DNA of 64,000 bases from Lethocerus indicus. Its lineage: Eukaryota > Arthropoda > Insecta > Hemiptera > Belostomatidae. The notes beneath the pieces were generated by a model. That model was not told the DNA's origin. It searched no databases and saw nothing but the letters and a program-made list of their open reading frames with translations. This document shows, piece by piece, positions 34,001-47,200 of this stretch (position 1 is the first letter of the stretch; each line of letters starts with the position of its first letter). The DNA lies in contig JACDQD010000105.1 of assembly GCA_019843655.1 (NCBI GenBank), positions 4,774,001 to 4,838,000 of the forward strand, given 5' to 3'. The translations under genes and the position numbers were made by a program.

Positions 34001-37000
34001 TTTCTTATTCCAAGTGGTCGGTTGTAAGGAGCTATTATGTGCTTGAATCGTTAAACATCGTTTTAACCGGGAACGATTGAACATCAATTGTTTTGCAATA
34101 GGAGGGCGTTTCCAGGATTAATGGGCCTATAAAGCGGGATGGAAGGAAGGGGAGGCGTTTTTTCTTTGTGATTGGTGCCTGTATACGTTTCGAATAGAAA
34201 GCTCTGATAAATGAGCTAATCAAAGTTCCCGACCCGGCGAAATCCCATTGCCTTGTCGACCCCCGCCCGGTTCGATATCATTAAAATTTCGTTGCGGAAC
34301 GTTTCTTGCCGAGGTTTATTTAGAACCGATGATAAATTCGACGCGAGATTCGTGGGCTTGAATTTGTCTATTCTAATTGGATTATTAATGATTGCGTAGT
34401 CATTGTTTTTATGAAGATTTATCGGTATTTATTGTTGTTTGAATTATTCATACAACTAGCCCAGCGAAATATATATTTTTTGATGTATACATATGGTATC
34501 CATACAGACATTTGTTCTATAAAATATTATGACCGAATGTAATCTTATTCTTTTAGATTTTTTTATTTGGATAGCTGCTTGTATGCACAGTTTACAACTG
34601 AATATGAATTTGGCAGAATGCCGGAACTTTCTAAAGTTTAGAAACCTCATTCGAAAATTTCGAAAAATCTCTCGAAATTGAGTAAACATATTTCTAAACG
34701 TTTCAATCTTCTGCCGTTCTCTCACTGTATATTTCGATTAGCATTTGTGTCTATTAAACGAATTCATAAATTTCTAATAGTACTCGCTCGATTTGCCCCC
34801 CGAAAATAGATTTTGTAAAGGGTTCATGTTTAGTTAGTAGTCGTAGTTTCACATTATGATTGTTACATTTTAAAAATTACCTGGGATGCTCTTAAGGATA
34901 ATAATAAGGGCTTGCCGGGCCGGTTTTTTTGTCCTACCCCTTTCTTTTTTTTCTCTTTATCCCCAGGTACATGAAATCATGTGGACGAGGGAGGTCCATT
35001 TTTCACTAAAGACCGGCGTCTGCGCTTACCGCCCTCGGGAATAATTATAAGAAGGGTCTCCGGGTAATAGATGAGGGTCTATCATGGGAGTTCCCCCTCG
35101 GGTGAAACACCTTTGTCCGGGAATCGGTTCCTCCGGTACCTCACTTAGGTGTTTCTAACTGTGTTAGGCACCAATTGAGGCCGGCGAGGCCCTGCACCAA
35201 GCAACTTGTAAATTTAATTTGCCAATTGATCACAATAACGGGAACTTCGACGATGGCGGTTATTGAGTATTTGGGGGGTTCACCTCCTTAGGTGGTTTCG
35301 CTGAACCATTCACAATTGCAATACAATTTTCGATTGTATACGAAAATTTTTTTCTTAAAAATATATATACAGTTTTATATAATATACAGATTTTATAAAA
35401 TTTTAAGGCATATTTGTTAGGAAATGTTTGTAGTAACAGCTACACTGAACCCTTATTCTGACAAGTTTTTCACATTTCTATGCCGTATATTTCTATACTA
35501 TCTTTCAATGGCCTTCCGGACGCAACTAAAGTATAGATTAGTTTCGTTGCTGAGCGCCACATGTTGGCCATAAAAGGCTTCGAGGGGGGATGCCTTTAAA
35601 TTTTGTTTATTTTCAAAGCCTTTCAGCCCTTTAATCGCTTTAATTCCCCTGTGTCGTTTCATCCCTCTCCCCCAAAGTCCCTTCTATTTGATTGAACGCA
35701 GGCATTAGTGTTGGGGGAACTCCGTGTTAGACCTCCATATGGGGCGCTCATTAATCCGTCCGGTATTAGTCTTGTCACAGACTACACATATTTTAATTGA
35801 ATTTTGCCTGTCTTTTGTCACTGTTAATTCCCCATCGGACAATACCAGCGAGGATGGGTCGGTATATATATACGTTTTTCTGTCAATCTTGGGAAATATA
35901 ATTTTTTCATTTTCTCTATCCAATTGAATATAATTGGGATGAAAAGAAATGACAACATTCTTTAATTGCTAACAGTTTTTTTCACGCACATTCGATTCCA
36001 ATTATTCGTAGGGATGTCTGGCATGTTCTTTCGGTTGATTGTAGCCGGACAAAATCAGCAGAAAGATATCTAGCGCAGATAATGTGGTCCTACATTTCCT
36101 TCCTGCTCACAATATCTTCGCAAACCATCAATACATTTACTGGCATCTGTCCGCGTTTAGTCACCCGTTCCGGTTCAAGGTGATTCACCTTCGCTGTTTT
36201 CTTTTGGCAAAAAAACCAGCTGACTTCGTTCCCCCTAAGTAGCGACCGTTAGTACTTGACACCAGGTTGGATTATGCACGGAACAATATTATATCGAGGT
36301 TTTAATAATATCCGATGAATCGTAACACCTGTTAACCCGAATCTGTAATCTCCCGAAGTATTTGGACAGCTATCGACCTGGGAAGGTTGTTGAAATATTC
36401 CAAACATCTTAATAAAGAATTAAAGTTAGGTCAGGAGAATATTGCAGCATTCTTGTGACAGCTTTAGGAAAATCATTAACGTCGAAAATATTCATACTGG
36501 TATGTTATTTATTTATTTTACCGTATTTCCCAATATGCAGTTTGGAACATAAAGTAAATCACAATTACAATTTTTATAAATCACAATTAATTCTTATAGT
36601 GTCTGTCGAGTATACCTAGGAAAGTTGACTGCATTAGGTCATTCGAAATTTCAAACTAATGAGCTTAATGAGCTAACTCATTAATTGAAAGTGGGCATTT
36701 GTAGCTGGTTTGGAGTTCTGGCGGAATTTGAGTCTCACAACGCAGTTTATTTAGAAGAAGTCGATAGTAAAACTGTTTGTTTGTGGCCTTGTCTGTCCGG
36801 ATCAATGATGTATGGCCTAACAGACTCGACTATTATGTATTAAGAAATTAGTTTGGCCCACTACGCTGTCCCACTTTTGGCGTGTCTTAAAGTTATTAAT
36901 GAATGTTATAGGCTTGTAAGGTTTAACCAATCCATATTCGGGTTAAATTTTACTAACATATTAATTGTAATTATTTCTCGGAGTATTAGTCGTTTTGTGA

Positions 37001-40000
37001 CATGTTTGGATCACTGTACTAATGTTATTCGGTAAATTTTTACGCATCGGATGCAAGAAATCGAAATCGATTTCGACAAGACTCCTAACTAAATATAAGT
37101 ACATGTTGAAGACCTCGTATCACTGAAAGAACTCATTTAATTTAAAATATTTACATATATCGCATTCTTCATTTAAACAAACCATGACTACGTTAGATGA
37201 ATGTGAAATCGTATTCTTTTTCGTTTGAGACGAACTGAATGGATTTTAGGAATACAGAGTAAGTATTGGGGTCGCGGATGACCATTTTTTCCTTGAAAAA
37301 ACGTTGAAACGTGAACATTTTTCGATATCTACGACGTCGGTCATTAAACGCGGATTGCCGTGATCAGGAGGGCAGTGTGACCTTTAAGGATCGGAGTCGC
37401 CTGAATGAATGTTCCCCTTCTCGCTGTTATGGCCGTCGGACATATTTTGTTTCGTCACAGACATTTGCTCTTTGCTGATTCGACGCTATGAAAATTGTAT
37501 TTTATAAAATACTATTTTATCAGTTTATAACGCTATAGCCTTGAATCATTCACCTTTATAACGGCGTTTTTGTCCAGTCGATAAACTTAAACTAAGATAT
37601 ATTCTAAAATGAACGATCAGATAACGCCTAATTCAAAGGATAAGTCGCGGCTCAACATCGCTTGCTTTCAAGTGGATGTTAGCACGCAATGTTATCTGTC
37701 GGGTACCGTGCCAATAGTTACGTCGCGAGAAACATGTTTCCTCGTAAATTTCAGTTTTGAAAATAATATATGAGTGTGTTTTAAACTGATAGACGAACTG
37801 AAAATCAAATTGAAATAGTTATTGGTTAAAAGTGTTTTTGGCGAAATGATCTGTATTGAGAATAACATCCAAAATATCTGGATTCCGGCTCAATTCCGGC
37901 ACAAATTAAAATCTAATGTAAATTTGCAAATTATTATTTCGAATTAATGGATTTATGTATCAAAAATGTAAATTTTCAGCCACCACTAGCGTCTATAGTC
38001 AAAGGGAAAAGATCTTCACCTCTCGTTGGTCCACCGGTTACGATATAACGCCCTCGTCATACCTAAACGCAGGGGTTATTTTAGAAATAAGAAAATCATA
38101 TCTTTGATAATCCCATTAACTTAACCCCGTCCCTCAACTCTCTTGTCTTGTAACTTAGTTAGACCGGTTTCGGCGTCTCGCCATCGCTCGTAGTATACAC
38201 AGGGGCAGGTAACATTGTAGGGAAGGGGCCGACAAGACCCTTCATTAGTTGAACCGACATGCCAGGCGGCCAGGTACGGTGCCAGAAAATTTAAAGTTGT
38301 TTGCAGACTTGTATGATTGCGAGTCTGGTGGAACAGAAAAAAGAAAATTGTAACGTATAATTCAGAACAAAAAAAAGCAGGACTCGTTCCGCCGATTGTC
38401 AGATGCTCGATGGATATGCGGGCAAATTGATTCCGCCGTAATACCAGACACTCGGATAGAACAAACTCGGGTCAATCGGACTAATTTTGTGGAAGGGTAT
38501 CGCGACTGGGGCGGTCAAACACCGGGCATTTGGACGGGGCCCGAAATTGCCGGCGGAATAGTGGGCCGAGTGTGACCTTTACAGGTTGGGCCCGATTGAT
38601 GTGGAAGGCGGCCGGCGGACAGGCCACGGCGGTGGATCAAGGACCACTCGGGTGAAAGTAACCGATATAGAAAGTACAAGGATGCCCACGTAATTTTCAG
38701 CTCGTCCCTCTCTGTCTCTCCTTTACCAATTCTTTTCTGAATGCTCCTTGGTATTAGTTCTACCTGCTAACCTCTTTTGGGACAATAAAAACAGAGATCT
38801 ATGATGGTTTTCATTTAATATAAAATACGTATTTCTAGTCCCGCCGGCGCAGCATCAGGGATGTTACCCTTTGGTGATTATAATAATTAAATTAGTTTGT
38901 ACGAACGAATTTTTGAACCTCTAGTTCGGATTTTTAGTTTCTGAAGGGGATCTGTTAGAAGGTATGGAGGAAAGCAAGGATTTTTGTAATAACTCGTGAG
39001 TTATCTAATAATTTCTCGTGTTACTCAATTTGTCTGCAATTGCGCTTCCATCGTAAAATAATTTTCTTTTTTACAGCGAGTAACCTAACCGAGCGGTTAC
39101 ACCGGGCGTGTAAGCACAGCGACGACCCCGGATCGCCTCACAGTTACTTATTTTTAACCGACCCTGTAATCGGTTGTGTGTAACGACCGCCGTTTTAGAT
39201 TGATTTCTCTTCGAATTTCGTAACTCGAAGAATAACACCTTCTTCGTCGTGAGCATTCCGGGCAGGGGCAAAATATCCTGGGGGCTAAGAATTTCCCGAC
39301 AGTTAGATTTTATTCTGCTGACAGGGCGGTTACTCGGAGAGGCCGAAGTTGGTAGGCGGCGGTCGTCGGATTTTTTTCCGGTCGTTCTCAAACGCGTTAA
39401 TTGCTCCATTAGCCGTGGGGCCGGCCCCATCCTCCTTGTCATCGTCGTAAAAACTTTATGATGGAACAAGAGCCAGTAATTAAAACGGAAAGTAACGGAT
39501 ATAACACTCCGGGCCACACACAGGCTCGTCTCTCTGTCGGTCATCGTTACTACAAAATCTTTTCCAAATCTTAGTACAGTGTGATGGATAAATCAGAAAA
39601 ATCTTAATATTTCTATATGTTTCCTGTAGTAGATTACTGATAATATGTTAATCCTTCTTATTTTGAACATTACATCGTTGAATCAATAGTAAACCGTATC
39701 TTTCCTTAGGCATTTGCCTTTTGAGTTGTAAATTAATTTTTTATCCCTTCATATAATTAAGTCTTATTTTTCAATTAACCAAACATATGCAAAACATTTT
39801 ATTACTGTAACTAAAGGAATTTTAATACTAACACTCCAATTTTAATGAACATTATATTCTCAAACGGATTCGTTCTGTGGCTACAATAAAGACTAACAAT
39901 TTTTGGTCTAATATGTGATATTTAACAACTTGAATTGTTCAACACGAGGCTGTTTATCTCAATCAGATTGTTTCCGAGCACAATGATAATTACAGGTCTA

Positions 40001-41380
40001 CGTTTAGAGAGTAGAACGCCTTTCGGAACGCGGTCGTTTATTCTTTTGTCTAAAAGGTGGGCCCGCTATTGTACTGTGAAGAGCCGTGGGGCCGGACAGA
40101 CCTTGGTATAGGCCAGGGCGAGCGACAGGTGAAAACCGAGTGTGGGGCGGGGGAGGAGAGATCACGTTCCGGACTGACGAAATGCCCGACGAAATTAGCA
40201 CCCTTCAAATCCATTACTATAGTTTCTTGCGCCCACCCCTCCCTGCTCGGAGACAGGCTCGAAGCAGGCTAGACATGTTTATGCTCTAAAACTGGGACAG
40301 TGTTGTGTCCACCGACAGACTCAATTAGCGGACTTTGCCGGTCGATTGGTCGCTGAAGCGTCGGACAATTCGGTCCCCCAGTCGTCGGGTTGTCGAGGGT
40401 TTCGATTACGGCAGTATCGTCCATTTAATTACCGGTCGGCACTTAAAGATGGTGACGGTGGACGTCAACTTTTCGCTTATCCCGAGTACGCGTTATCGTT
40501 TTTATGAAAAAAAACCGTGTATCATTTTCATATGACCGAACTCCGATACGTATTAATTAATTGATGGAGGGGAGTATGAAATCAATTCCTCGGCGGTCGT
40601 AATTACGCGAAGAATAATGAAGGATATAGCTCGGGGGTCGTAAATTATACCGGGAACGGACACCTTTCATCGTTCCTTGTTTACTCGGGACGGCGCTGAA
40701 ATCGAGCCGGTTTCCTAATAGGGCACAGGACGGCTTTTCGGGAGCACCCCCGGGACGCCCATTGGATGTTTCTTTTCAGAGGTCCTTTTTTTATTTTCCC
40801 TCCCCTCCCTCCCCCCTCACACGCTTCCGATTATCCCCGCTTAATCTTGTTTAATGTCCGGGCATTAATCTGCGCTCGGTACGCTTCGTTACGCGTTCGA
40901 TCGGGCTCTCTCCTCCACCGGAGCCGGGAGCGTTTAAAAATAGCTTCCCGTGTTTCGTTATCGCCGCCCCTGTATTTCCTCTTTCTTTGTCGAATGATTT
41001 CGATTCGTCGTTTCCAGTCGGGGAAAAGATTGAGAGGTGCCGATAAATTTAATGCGAGTTCATTTCTCACCCCGACCCCCCGGCCACTCGACGGAGAAAC
41101 GGCCCGGAGTGTTCTGAATGATGTGCGCGTACAATCCGATTTGATAAGCGTTGTAATTTTTGTTCGAAGGAAAATATTTGAATTTATAATCTTTCTTCGG
41201 ATTTCCTGGCTTTCCGGTCGTATTGGCTCGACACGCTTGCGATGTCTGCCATCGTCAGTAAATTTATGTAACCTATCCAAGTGGCAACTGTTGCGGATCT
41301 CCAACCAGGTGTCTTGCATGAATTAATTACCTTCCTTTTAATATTAGGGCTCAATGGTGTCAGCCATCTAATACTACTTC
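34001..41380. other. Desert segment 4: non-coding blocks
   Basis: No gene is recognised. CpG-rich blocks include 34060-34350, 34910-35300 (an unusually long complex block), 35500-35760, 37250-37450, 38030-38700, 39070-39540, 40000-40480 and 40560-41290. In 40766-41326 the plus strand and 40831-41319 the minus strand are both open for more than 160 codons. This mirrored openness, with no recognisable domain on either strand, points to CpG-rich non-coding DNA. A homeodomain-site array is at 36657-36684. Confidence 0.4.
36657..36684. promoter_or_regulatory. TAATGAG homeodomain-type site array with 8-bp palindrome
   Basis: TAATGAG occurs twice in direct orientation and once inverted within 28 bases. 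The second and third copies form the inverted repeat TTAATGAG/CTCATTAA with a 4-base spacer (36665-36672 and 36677-36684). TAAT cores are the recognition sequence of homeodomain proteins, and paired inverted cores suggest dimer binding. The function is inferred. Confidence 0.4.
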
Positions 41381-41399
41381 TAATAATAATAATAATAAT
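41381..41399. repeat. (TAA)n microsatellite
   Basis: This is a short trinucleotide run of six TAA units with one more T-rich flank. Confidence 0.85.
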
Positions 41400-43068
41400 T
41401 TAATTAGCTACAAAAAGATAGGACACTAAACATACGTTGCTGTATGAAACAATACTACAATGAAGTCAAATAAGGTATATGTCGTATGCAGTTTACTGTG
41501 TGCAAAATGACTATAAAACCGTGTCTACCAATATCACAACAATTAAATGTGTTCAATCAACCAGTTGAAACCGGTAGGACAATATCAGAAGTGACACGGT
41601 CTCTATACAGTCGTCCACGAATGCCTTTTCAATTAATTAGCCATATCTCAAGTGCTCTTGTTATTATTGTTAGGAGTTGTATGAGTCAGACATTATTTTA
41701 AAGGTTTTTATCATCCGATGGACTGATTTATTTTTGGTGATTCCAGCCTGCTTTCCGATATTGCCAATTATTAAACTGTGTAGTTGGGCGCAATATTTAT
41801 TTTTATCTAACGCCACTGGTAGGCGGAACTTGAGCTAATTTACTTTTAAAATTAATTTCGACTCGTCCATTTTTTAATTAACTTAATAAATAGTAAGTGT
41901 ACGTTAAGTGCACCGTATAAGGTGGGGTTTTAACTCGATTTCCGTTTGAATGACCGAATAATCTTTTTTTATCCTGTTATTAATCGGCACTCATCAACTC
42001 ACAAATCATTTGATTGATCAATTCGGCGAATTTATTAGATAACGTCCTCCTTTAGAGATAACGTTTTATCGGACGGCGAATATTCAAGTTGTCGTTTTTA
42101 TTACTACCGGTCCCGGGCTTTTTCAGGGGTGGGGTGGTGCGGCATATATGAATCACGGTCGTAAAATGTTTTACAGGAATTTATTGTTACGGTAAAGCAC
42201 TGGCGGAGCTGGGCGTCCTATTATCCTTCGCTCCGTCGATAGGGGGTAGGCCCCGTGAGTATAATCACTGGTTATTACTATGCTTTATTTTGCCCGGGAG
42301 AAGAATTCCGTTATCCGTGGGCAAATTGCCGGTTGATAATGGGCCGGCGGCGCGGAAAGAGGGTCCGAGAACTAGCCTAGACTCTTCGCTGGCCCTTCTT
42401 CGCTCATGAACCCTCAGCTAACGGCGTCACAATTGGCCAATTAATAGACATTTTTTTTCCTTAATAATACCCGAGATCTATCAGCGGAACTAACGAAGGA
42501 ATTGTGATCGTAATGAAATGGCATTCTCGTTAACGGGAGGCCCGGGTTATTTTGATGTTGTTTTTATGCGTGATTAATTTTCTCGATAGGGTCATTAATT
42601 GGACTAAATAACGGAAGGTAATAAGGTGTTTAAAAGACTCCCAATCAGCCCTCAATTCTTAATTGAACGGTTCAACTTAGGTTAATATTTAAAAATGGTA
42701 ATAATACGTATTCATGACTGTTATTTATTTTCTCTTTCTTGTTTATTCGTAAGGTAAGGCATTGATTTCGTATTCTTGCAATTAGTTACATTCCCGCTTA
42801 CGTATGCTGCCGAGAAGAATCCTTTCAGCCATGTCACTGTTTTTCAACTGGGATAGTGTTTTCAGTTTTTTGAATTATAGACACCTTTTTCTGTTATTGT
42901 TGAGGGAAAGTTTTGTTTTCCGGCCAGTGAAGGGGGCGGATTTATAAGTCCCTTGTGTTTAATATCAAGTCATTGCTGGGACAGTGATGGAGGTGCTCAA
43001 GGGATTTTATTTTCTCGTTTATAATAGTATTGTTTTCTTTCTCCGATCTCTAGGTCTTTTTCAGGCCC

Positions 43069-43090
43069 AATCATTAATCATTAATTAATG
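43069..43090. promoter_or_regulatory. ATTA-core cluster with CATTAATTAATG palindrome
   Basis: Three to four homeodomain-type ATTA cores lie in about 22 bases, ending in a perfect 12-bp palindrome at 43079-43090. A similar AATCATTAATTAAT stretch recurs near 55510-55524. It is a candidate homeodomain binding cluster; AT-rich background makes chance possible. Confidence 0.3.
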
Positions 43091-46000
43091 TACTAAAATA
43101 CGTATTTTATTTATTAGCGTATTATTTGAATCCGAACGTTCCTGAATAAGTTGTCAAACTGTTTGTAAATAATATATCTTCAGCGAGTGGGATAGGTGGA
43201 CTCATTTTTTTATGTAGGTATTGCATCAACCAATAAATATCTTATGTTAATATGTGCCGTACATTTTATTAAACAGTGATGATTTATAGTTATATATATT
43301 GCAAATATGGCAGCTAGACGTAATTACGTTTGTCAAATGTTAGCCCTGAGTGAATCGGAACACCTGAATGTAGTCTCTTATTTCCCCGTCATGAAATCGT
43401 TTCCTTTGGAGCGGATAATATTTAATGCAGTGTCCCCAGGAATATTTCTGAGAAACGATTGGTATCAGTGGGGACTTGTGGGGGATTGGTAAATCGTATG
43501 GAAGCTCGGTCCGGAAAATGCCCTCTATTGCATTTGGAGTCCGCTTCAGCCGGCTCCCCTCCCCCCGGTCTCTTCCTTCCTTATCTCTTTTGTGTATTCT
43601 CTCGTAAAATCCGTGTGGGTCGCCGTCCCGTTACTTTTTACTGCCCGCAGAAATACGATTATTCTCTCCCTCCCCTAAAACGGGGCCTTCCGGCTATTGT
43701 GTCCTGTAACCGAAATTTCGTGACTCCCCGTTTCTCCCTAATATCCAGACGAGCGCCCGTGCAAATTTATACGGCCGTTGAATTTATATCCCTCTCGTCA
43801 ACTCGAATTGCGTGATTTTAAGCGATAACGAAGAGAAATATGAGCCCCAGGCCATTGTCTAAACTGCCCTGGGGAATGCGAACATTGTGCTGAGAATTTT
43901 GGAAGATTATCAAATATAAACGAGTAGAAACTGGAAAACACTAAATTGGTCGCGACAGTAAATTTAAATGAGTACGACGCACCTCATTTAATATTATGCA
44001 TTGTAAAACATTGAGGCCTTCTCAAGATCTTTCATTGATTGCAATATAGCGTAATTTGTATGTGTGTAAGATTCGACATTATTCGACTTGTGTGAATTAC
44101 GTTTGTCGTTACTGAATTGCGCGGTTTTTCAGTTATGTACTGCAAGAAATTGTGTATATACTAGTAAATCTCTTGTCTAGTTTACATTTTAACGCGTTTG
44201 AATAACAGTGGTACTATACGAATACTATGTAATTCAGAAATTTTAATCATGTGGAATATTAACACTAATATGTTATTAACATTTTTAAGTATGGTGTATC
44301 ACAAAATGTATAGAAAAATGTCTATTGCCCAGACTGTGCAAAGAAATCTTTTTTTGATCGAGCGCTATCGTTATTCATCTGTTTGGGTAATCGTTTAGTT
44401 TAATAATATATTTAATATGTATTTACCCACACAAACAAACCAGATTATATTTCAATTTGCAGAGGCGGGTCCAGTTGGTGCGTGTCTGTCGCAAATGAGC
44501 GGTTGTAAAATCCCCCATTCAATCTGCCACTGTCCCCGGTCGTATCGCTCTGAAACCGATTTTACACCCGGGCCTCGAAATTATATCATCGGTCAATATC
44601 TCATTTCCCCGGTTGCGAGCTGGATTGGGAAAAAACCGGGCTTCTGACGTTTATAACACGAAAGTAAACATTTTATAAACGGCCGTCTTTAACGTTCTAA
44701 GAGATGGCCCGGTCCAGATTAGTCCCGGGCTGGGGGCCAGATCTTCCCGAACATTCTTAAACCTGTTCAATTTCTTTTTTCTTTCTGGTTTTTTAAAAAT
44801 TACTTTCCGTATACCGTTTTCCATCATTTTTATGAGGTACGATCAGGGGAGTAACGGTTCCAGGGCTCTCGAACACTTTACCAATCCTTTTCCTTTTAAG
44901 AGTCCCGAGTGAAATGTAACGGAACCGGGATGAACCGAGGAGGATCCCGAACCTTTTATTCGTTCCGATGTTATTTTCTTATAGAAGCCTCCCGTGAGTT
45001 TAGATTGTATCGACGCTATATTGAATAGATAGGGCATGAAAAATTGTCGGACTTCGGTTGGTTCGGAAACAATTATTTATGTTGCTCACGATGCATTCTG
45101 TGCGCGTTGAATTGCTTTTTGAACACGTTTTATAGTTAATGAGAGTTATTAATTAAAACGGAGGCGGACTCGAATTAGTATGCCTGAAACTCGGCTCGGC
45201 CGGTCCTTACAAGTAGCCTCGGGCGACACCGGTGAAAGAAGAAGAGTCGCTTTCTAATCTAAATGGCCTAGATAGAAATCGGAACACATATTGAATTTAT
45301 TGGGGCCGATCGGTATTTAAAATAAGCATTTCTTGTATAATAATTATCTCAGTGTTCCATTTGAATTAGATTTCTTTCAGACTAAAGCCGATGTTGTATC
45401 AGATACTCGGACTGCTAACGTCCATAAGATAATACACTATCGAATGAAAGTAACGTATACAATTTCGTAACAGGATTTAACATTTTAAAATACATCGTAA
45501 CAGAATGAATCTTATTGCGCTGTAAATAGAAATTATGTCCTAGGCATCTTGTTAGGGGAAAAATTCCACTTTTACCAATTTCCATTAAAGTAAAAGGCCG
45601 ACCGCTTCCTGTATCTCACGGATATGGGAAGGATCGATCCCATCAATCAACACCGATTGGCCGTTGTGGTTTAACGATCTGTAATGGTTCCCCGACGAGT
45701 ATGGGTAGCGTAAGGAACATGTTTCTAGGAACAACTTTCTTTAGCGGAAGTGCGGATGTTGGGAACCGGCGACTGTTTTTATCCTGTCCACTAATGAGTA
45801 TGAAATAATGAAGATAATATTGATATTTATAGGCCAAGATAGTAAAATATTATTTCATTCAATTATTAATATTTTTACTCCTGTTGAAAATATTATAAAT
45901 TAAAAAATTAATAGACCAGGCAAATATTCGTCCACTGTTTTGCCACATTGCAGAATAGGATAAAGATAAGTTGAAATTAGAAAAAAATTTTAATTTTTTC

Positions 46001-46641
46001 GTCCATAAAAAGATTCAACATGAAATTTTCCTGTACTCTACAAAATAGAGGATAAAAGTTACTATTTTAATAATAAATAAGAAATTATTCGAACATTCAC
46101 AATTGGTTTTGTGGACGTTCTAAGACTTTTTTTCCGATGAAGATATACATCAGTGAAAGGAAGTACATGCATTCTCGCCGTCCCTGTTTTCATAATTAAA
46201 TACGGGTAACATGAGGGCAATTATGAGTTGTTGCGTAATTATATTTTTTTAAAAGAATTATACCGTATTGCTGTTGAGAAACTGTTAGAGTTATAAACCT
46301 GTTTCACTCTGTTGACTGACTTAATTTTGAAGGGAGAAACGGGAGAGTGCTTCCGATGGATTGATTTGGTAGTTTTTTGTCGAATGTAATTTTAATATAT
46401 TATTTTCTAAGTGGTTCTTAGACTTTAGCATACTGGTCACATTAGATTTCAACATTCTCGGGTCACCAGCTCGTATTTGTTCGAGAACAGGTGAGTCACC
46501 TGTCACTATATAGCACAAGGTAAGGTTTGGTCGCAGTTAACCGCTCGGTTCGCGGCTTGTCTCGAATAACGACTTCTAAATGTTAAGGCTATTCTCATTA
46601 TTTTTATTTCCATCCGCGTCCGTTTTCGGTATGTTTCTGTG

Positions 46642-46673
46642 CCGGATATAATGTATGGATAAAATTAACGGCT
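46642..46673 (+). repeat. Duplicated non-coding element 2, copy B
   Basis: This is the partner of 30997-31028, in the same orientation and ~15.6 kb away. The surrounding block (46600-46760) shares short colinear words with copy A, including TTTCGGTAT upstream and TTCTTTAA downstream. Confidence 0.5.
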
Positions 46674-47188
46674 TATGTACTTTCCCGTGTCGTTGCTGTG
46701 TGGACATCTAGTTCTTACTCTTTATGCTTCCTTCTTTAAGTGAAATGTTAACTACACCATTGAGAAAGTGTGTCGAGCTACAACTGATTTCGATTCTAAT
46801 TTCTAAAATATATCGCCTCGAGTAACACTGTCCTCACCAGGAAATTGTGGGAACGTCTGATTGGTTGTCCAAATGTCAGGCGTCAGTTTTGTGGGCCGCT
46901 AGCAGCGCCTCTCGTTTTAACGTGCCCCAGAATAAAATACGGCGGTAATATTTCATTCGATTTTTCGATTACGAATTTGCCAACTCTGTGTTTACACGCC
47001 CTAACTAGAACCGCCGGGGCACGGTAATTAGAATTAAAAAAAAGAAGCGAAACGTGGACCGAATTCAATTCGGACGGCGTGCCGGCCTAACGACCGGTAG
47101 GGGGAGGATGGGTCAGGAGTCGCGTTTATTATTCGCGGCGCATTTGTTTGTTTTGGAGGGTCCGATCGGGTCCTTAAAAATAGTGAAG

Positions 47189-47200
47189 CGGGGGGGGGGG
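47189..47200. repeat. G homopolymer run
   Basis: An 11-base G run lies in a CpG-rich block. Similar C runs occur at 51846-51855 and 56769-56780. They are prone to length error in sequencing, and frames crossing them should not be trusted. Confidence 0.85.

Larger units (their letters stand above)
41400..47188. other. Desert segment 5: non-coding blocks
   Basis: No gene is recognised. CpG-rich blocks lie at 42040-42440, 43490-43840, 44460-44760, 44830-45270 and 46840-47110. A cluster of ATTA cores with the palindrome CATTAATTAATG is at 43069-43090. The second copy of duplicated element 2 is at 46642-46673. The frame at 43459-43815 (plus) has no known domain. Confidence 0.4.

Noticed and set aside
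39071..39544. Minus-strand frame of 157 codons
   Set aside because: Basic, low-structure product in a CpG-rich block with an open frame also on the opposite strand.
40766..41326. Overlapping plus and minus frames of more than 160 codons
   Set aside because: Both strands are open over the same CpG-rich block and neither product resembles a known family, so base composition explains it better than coding.
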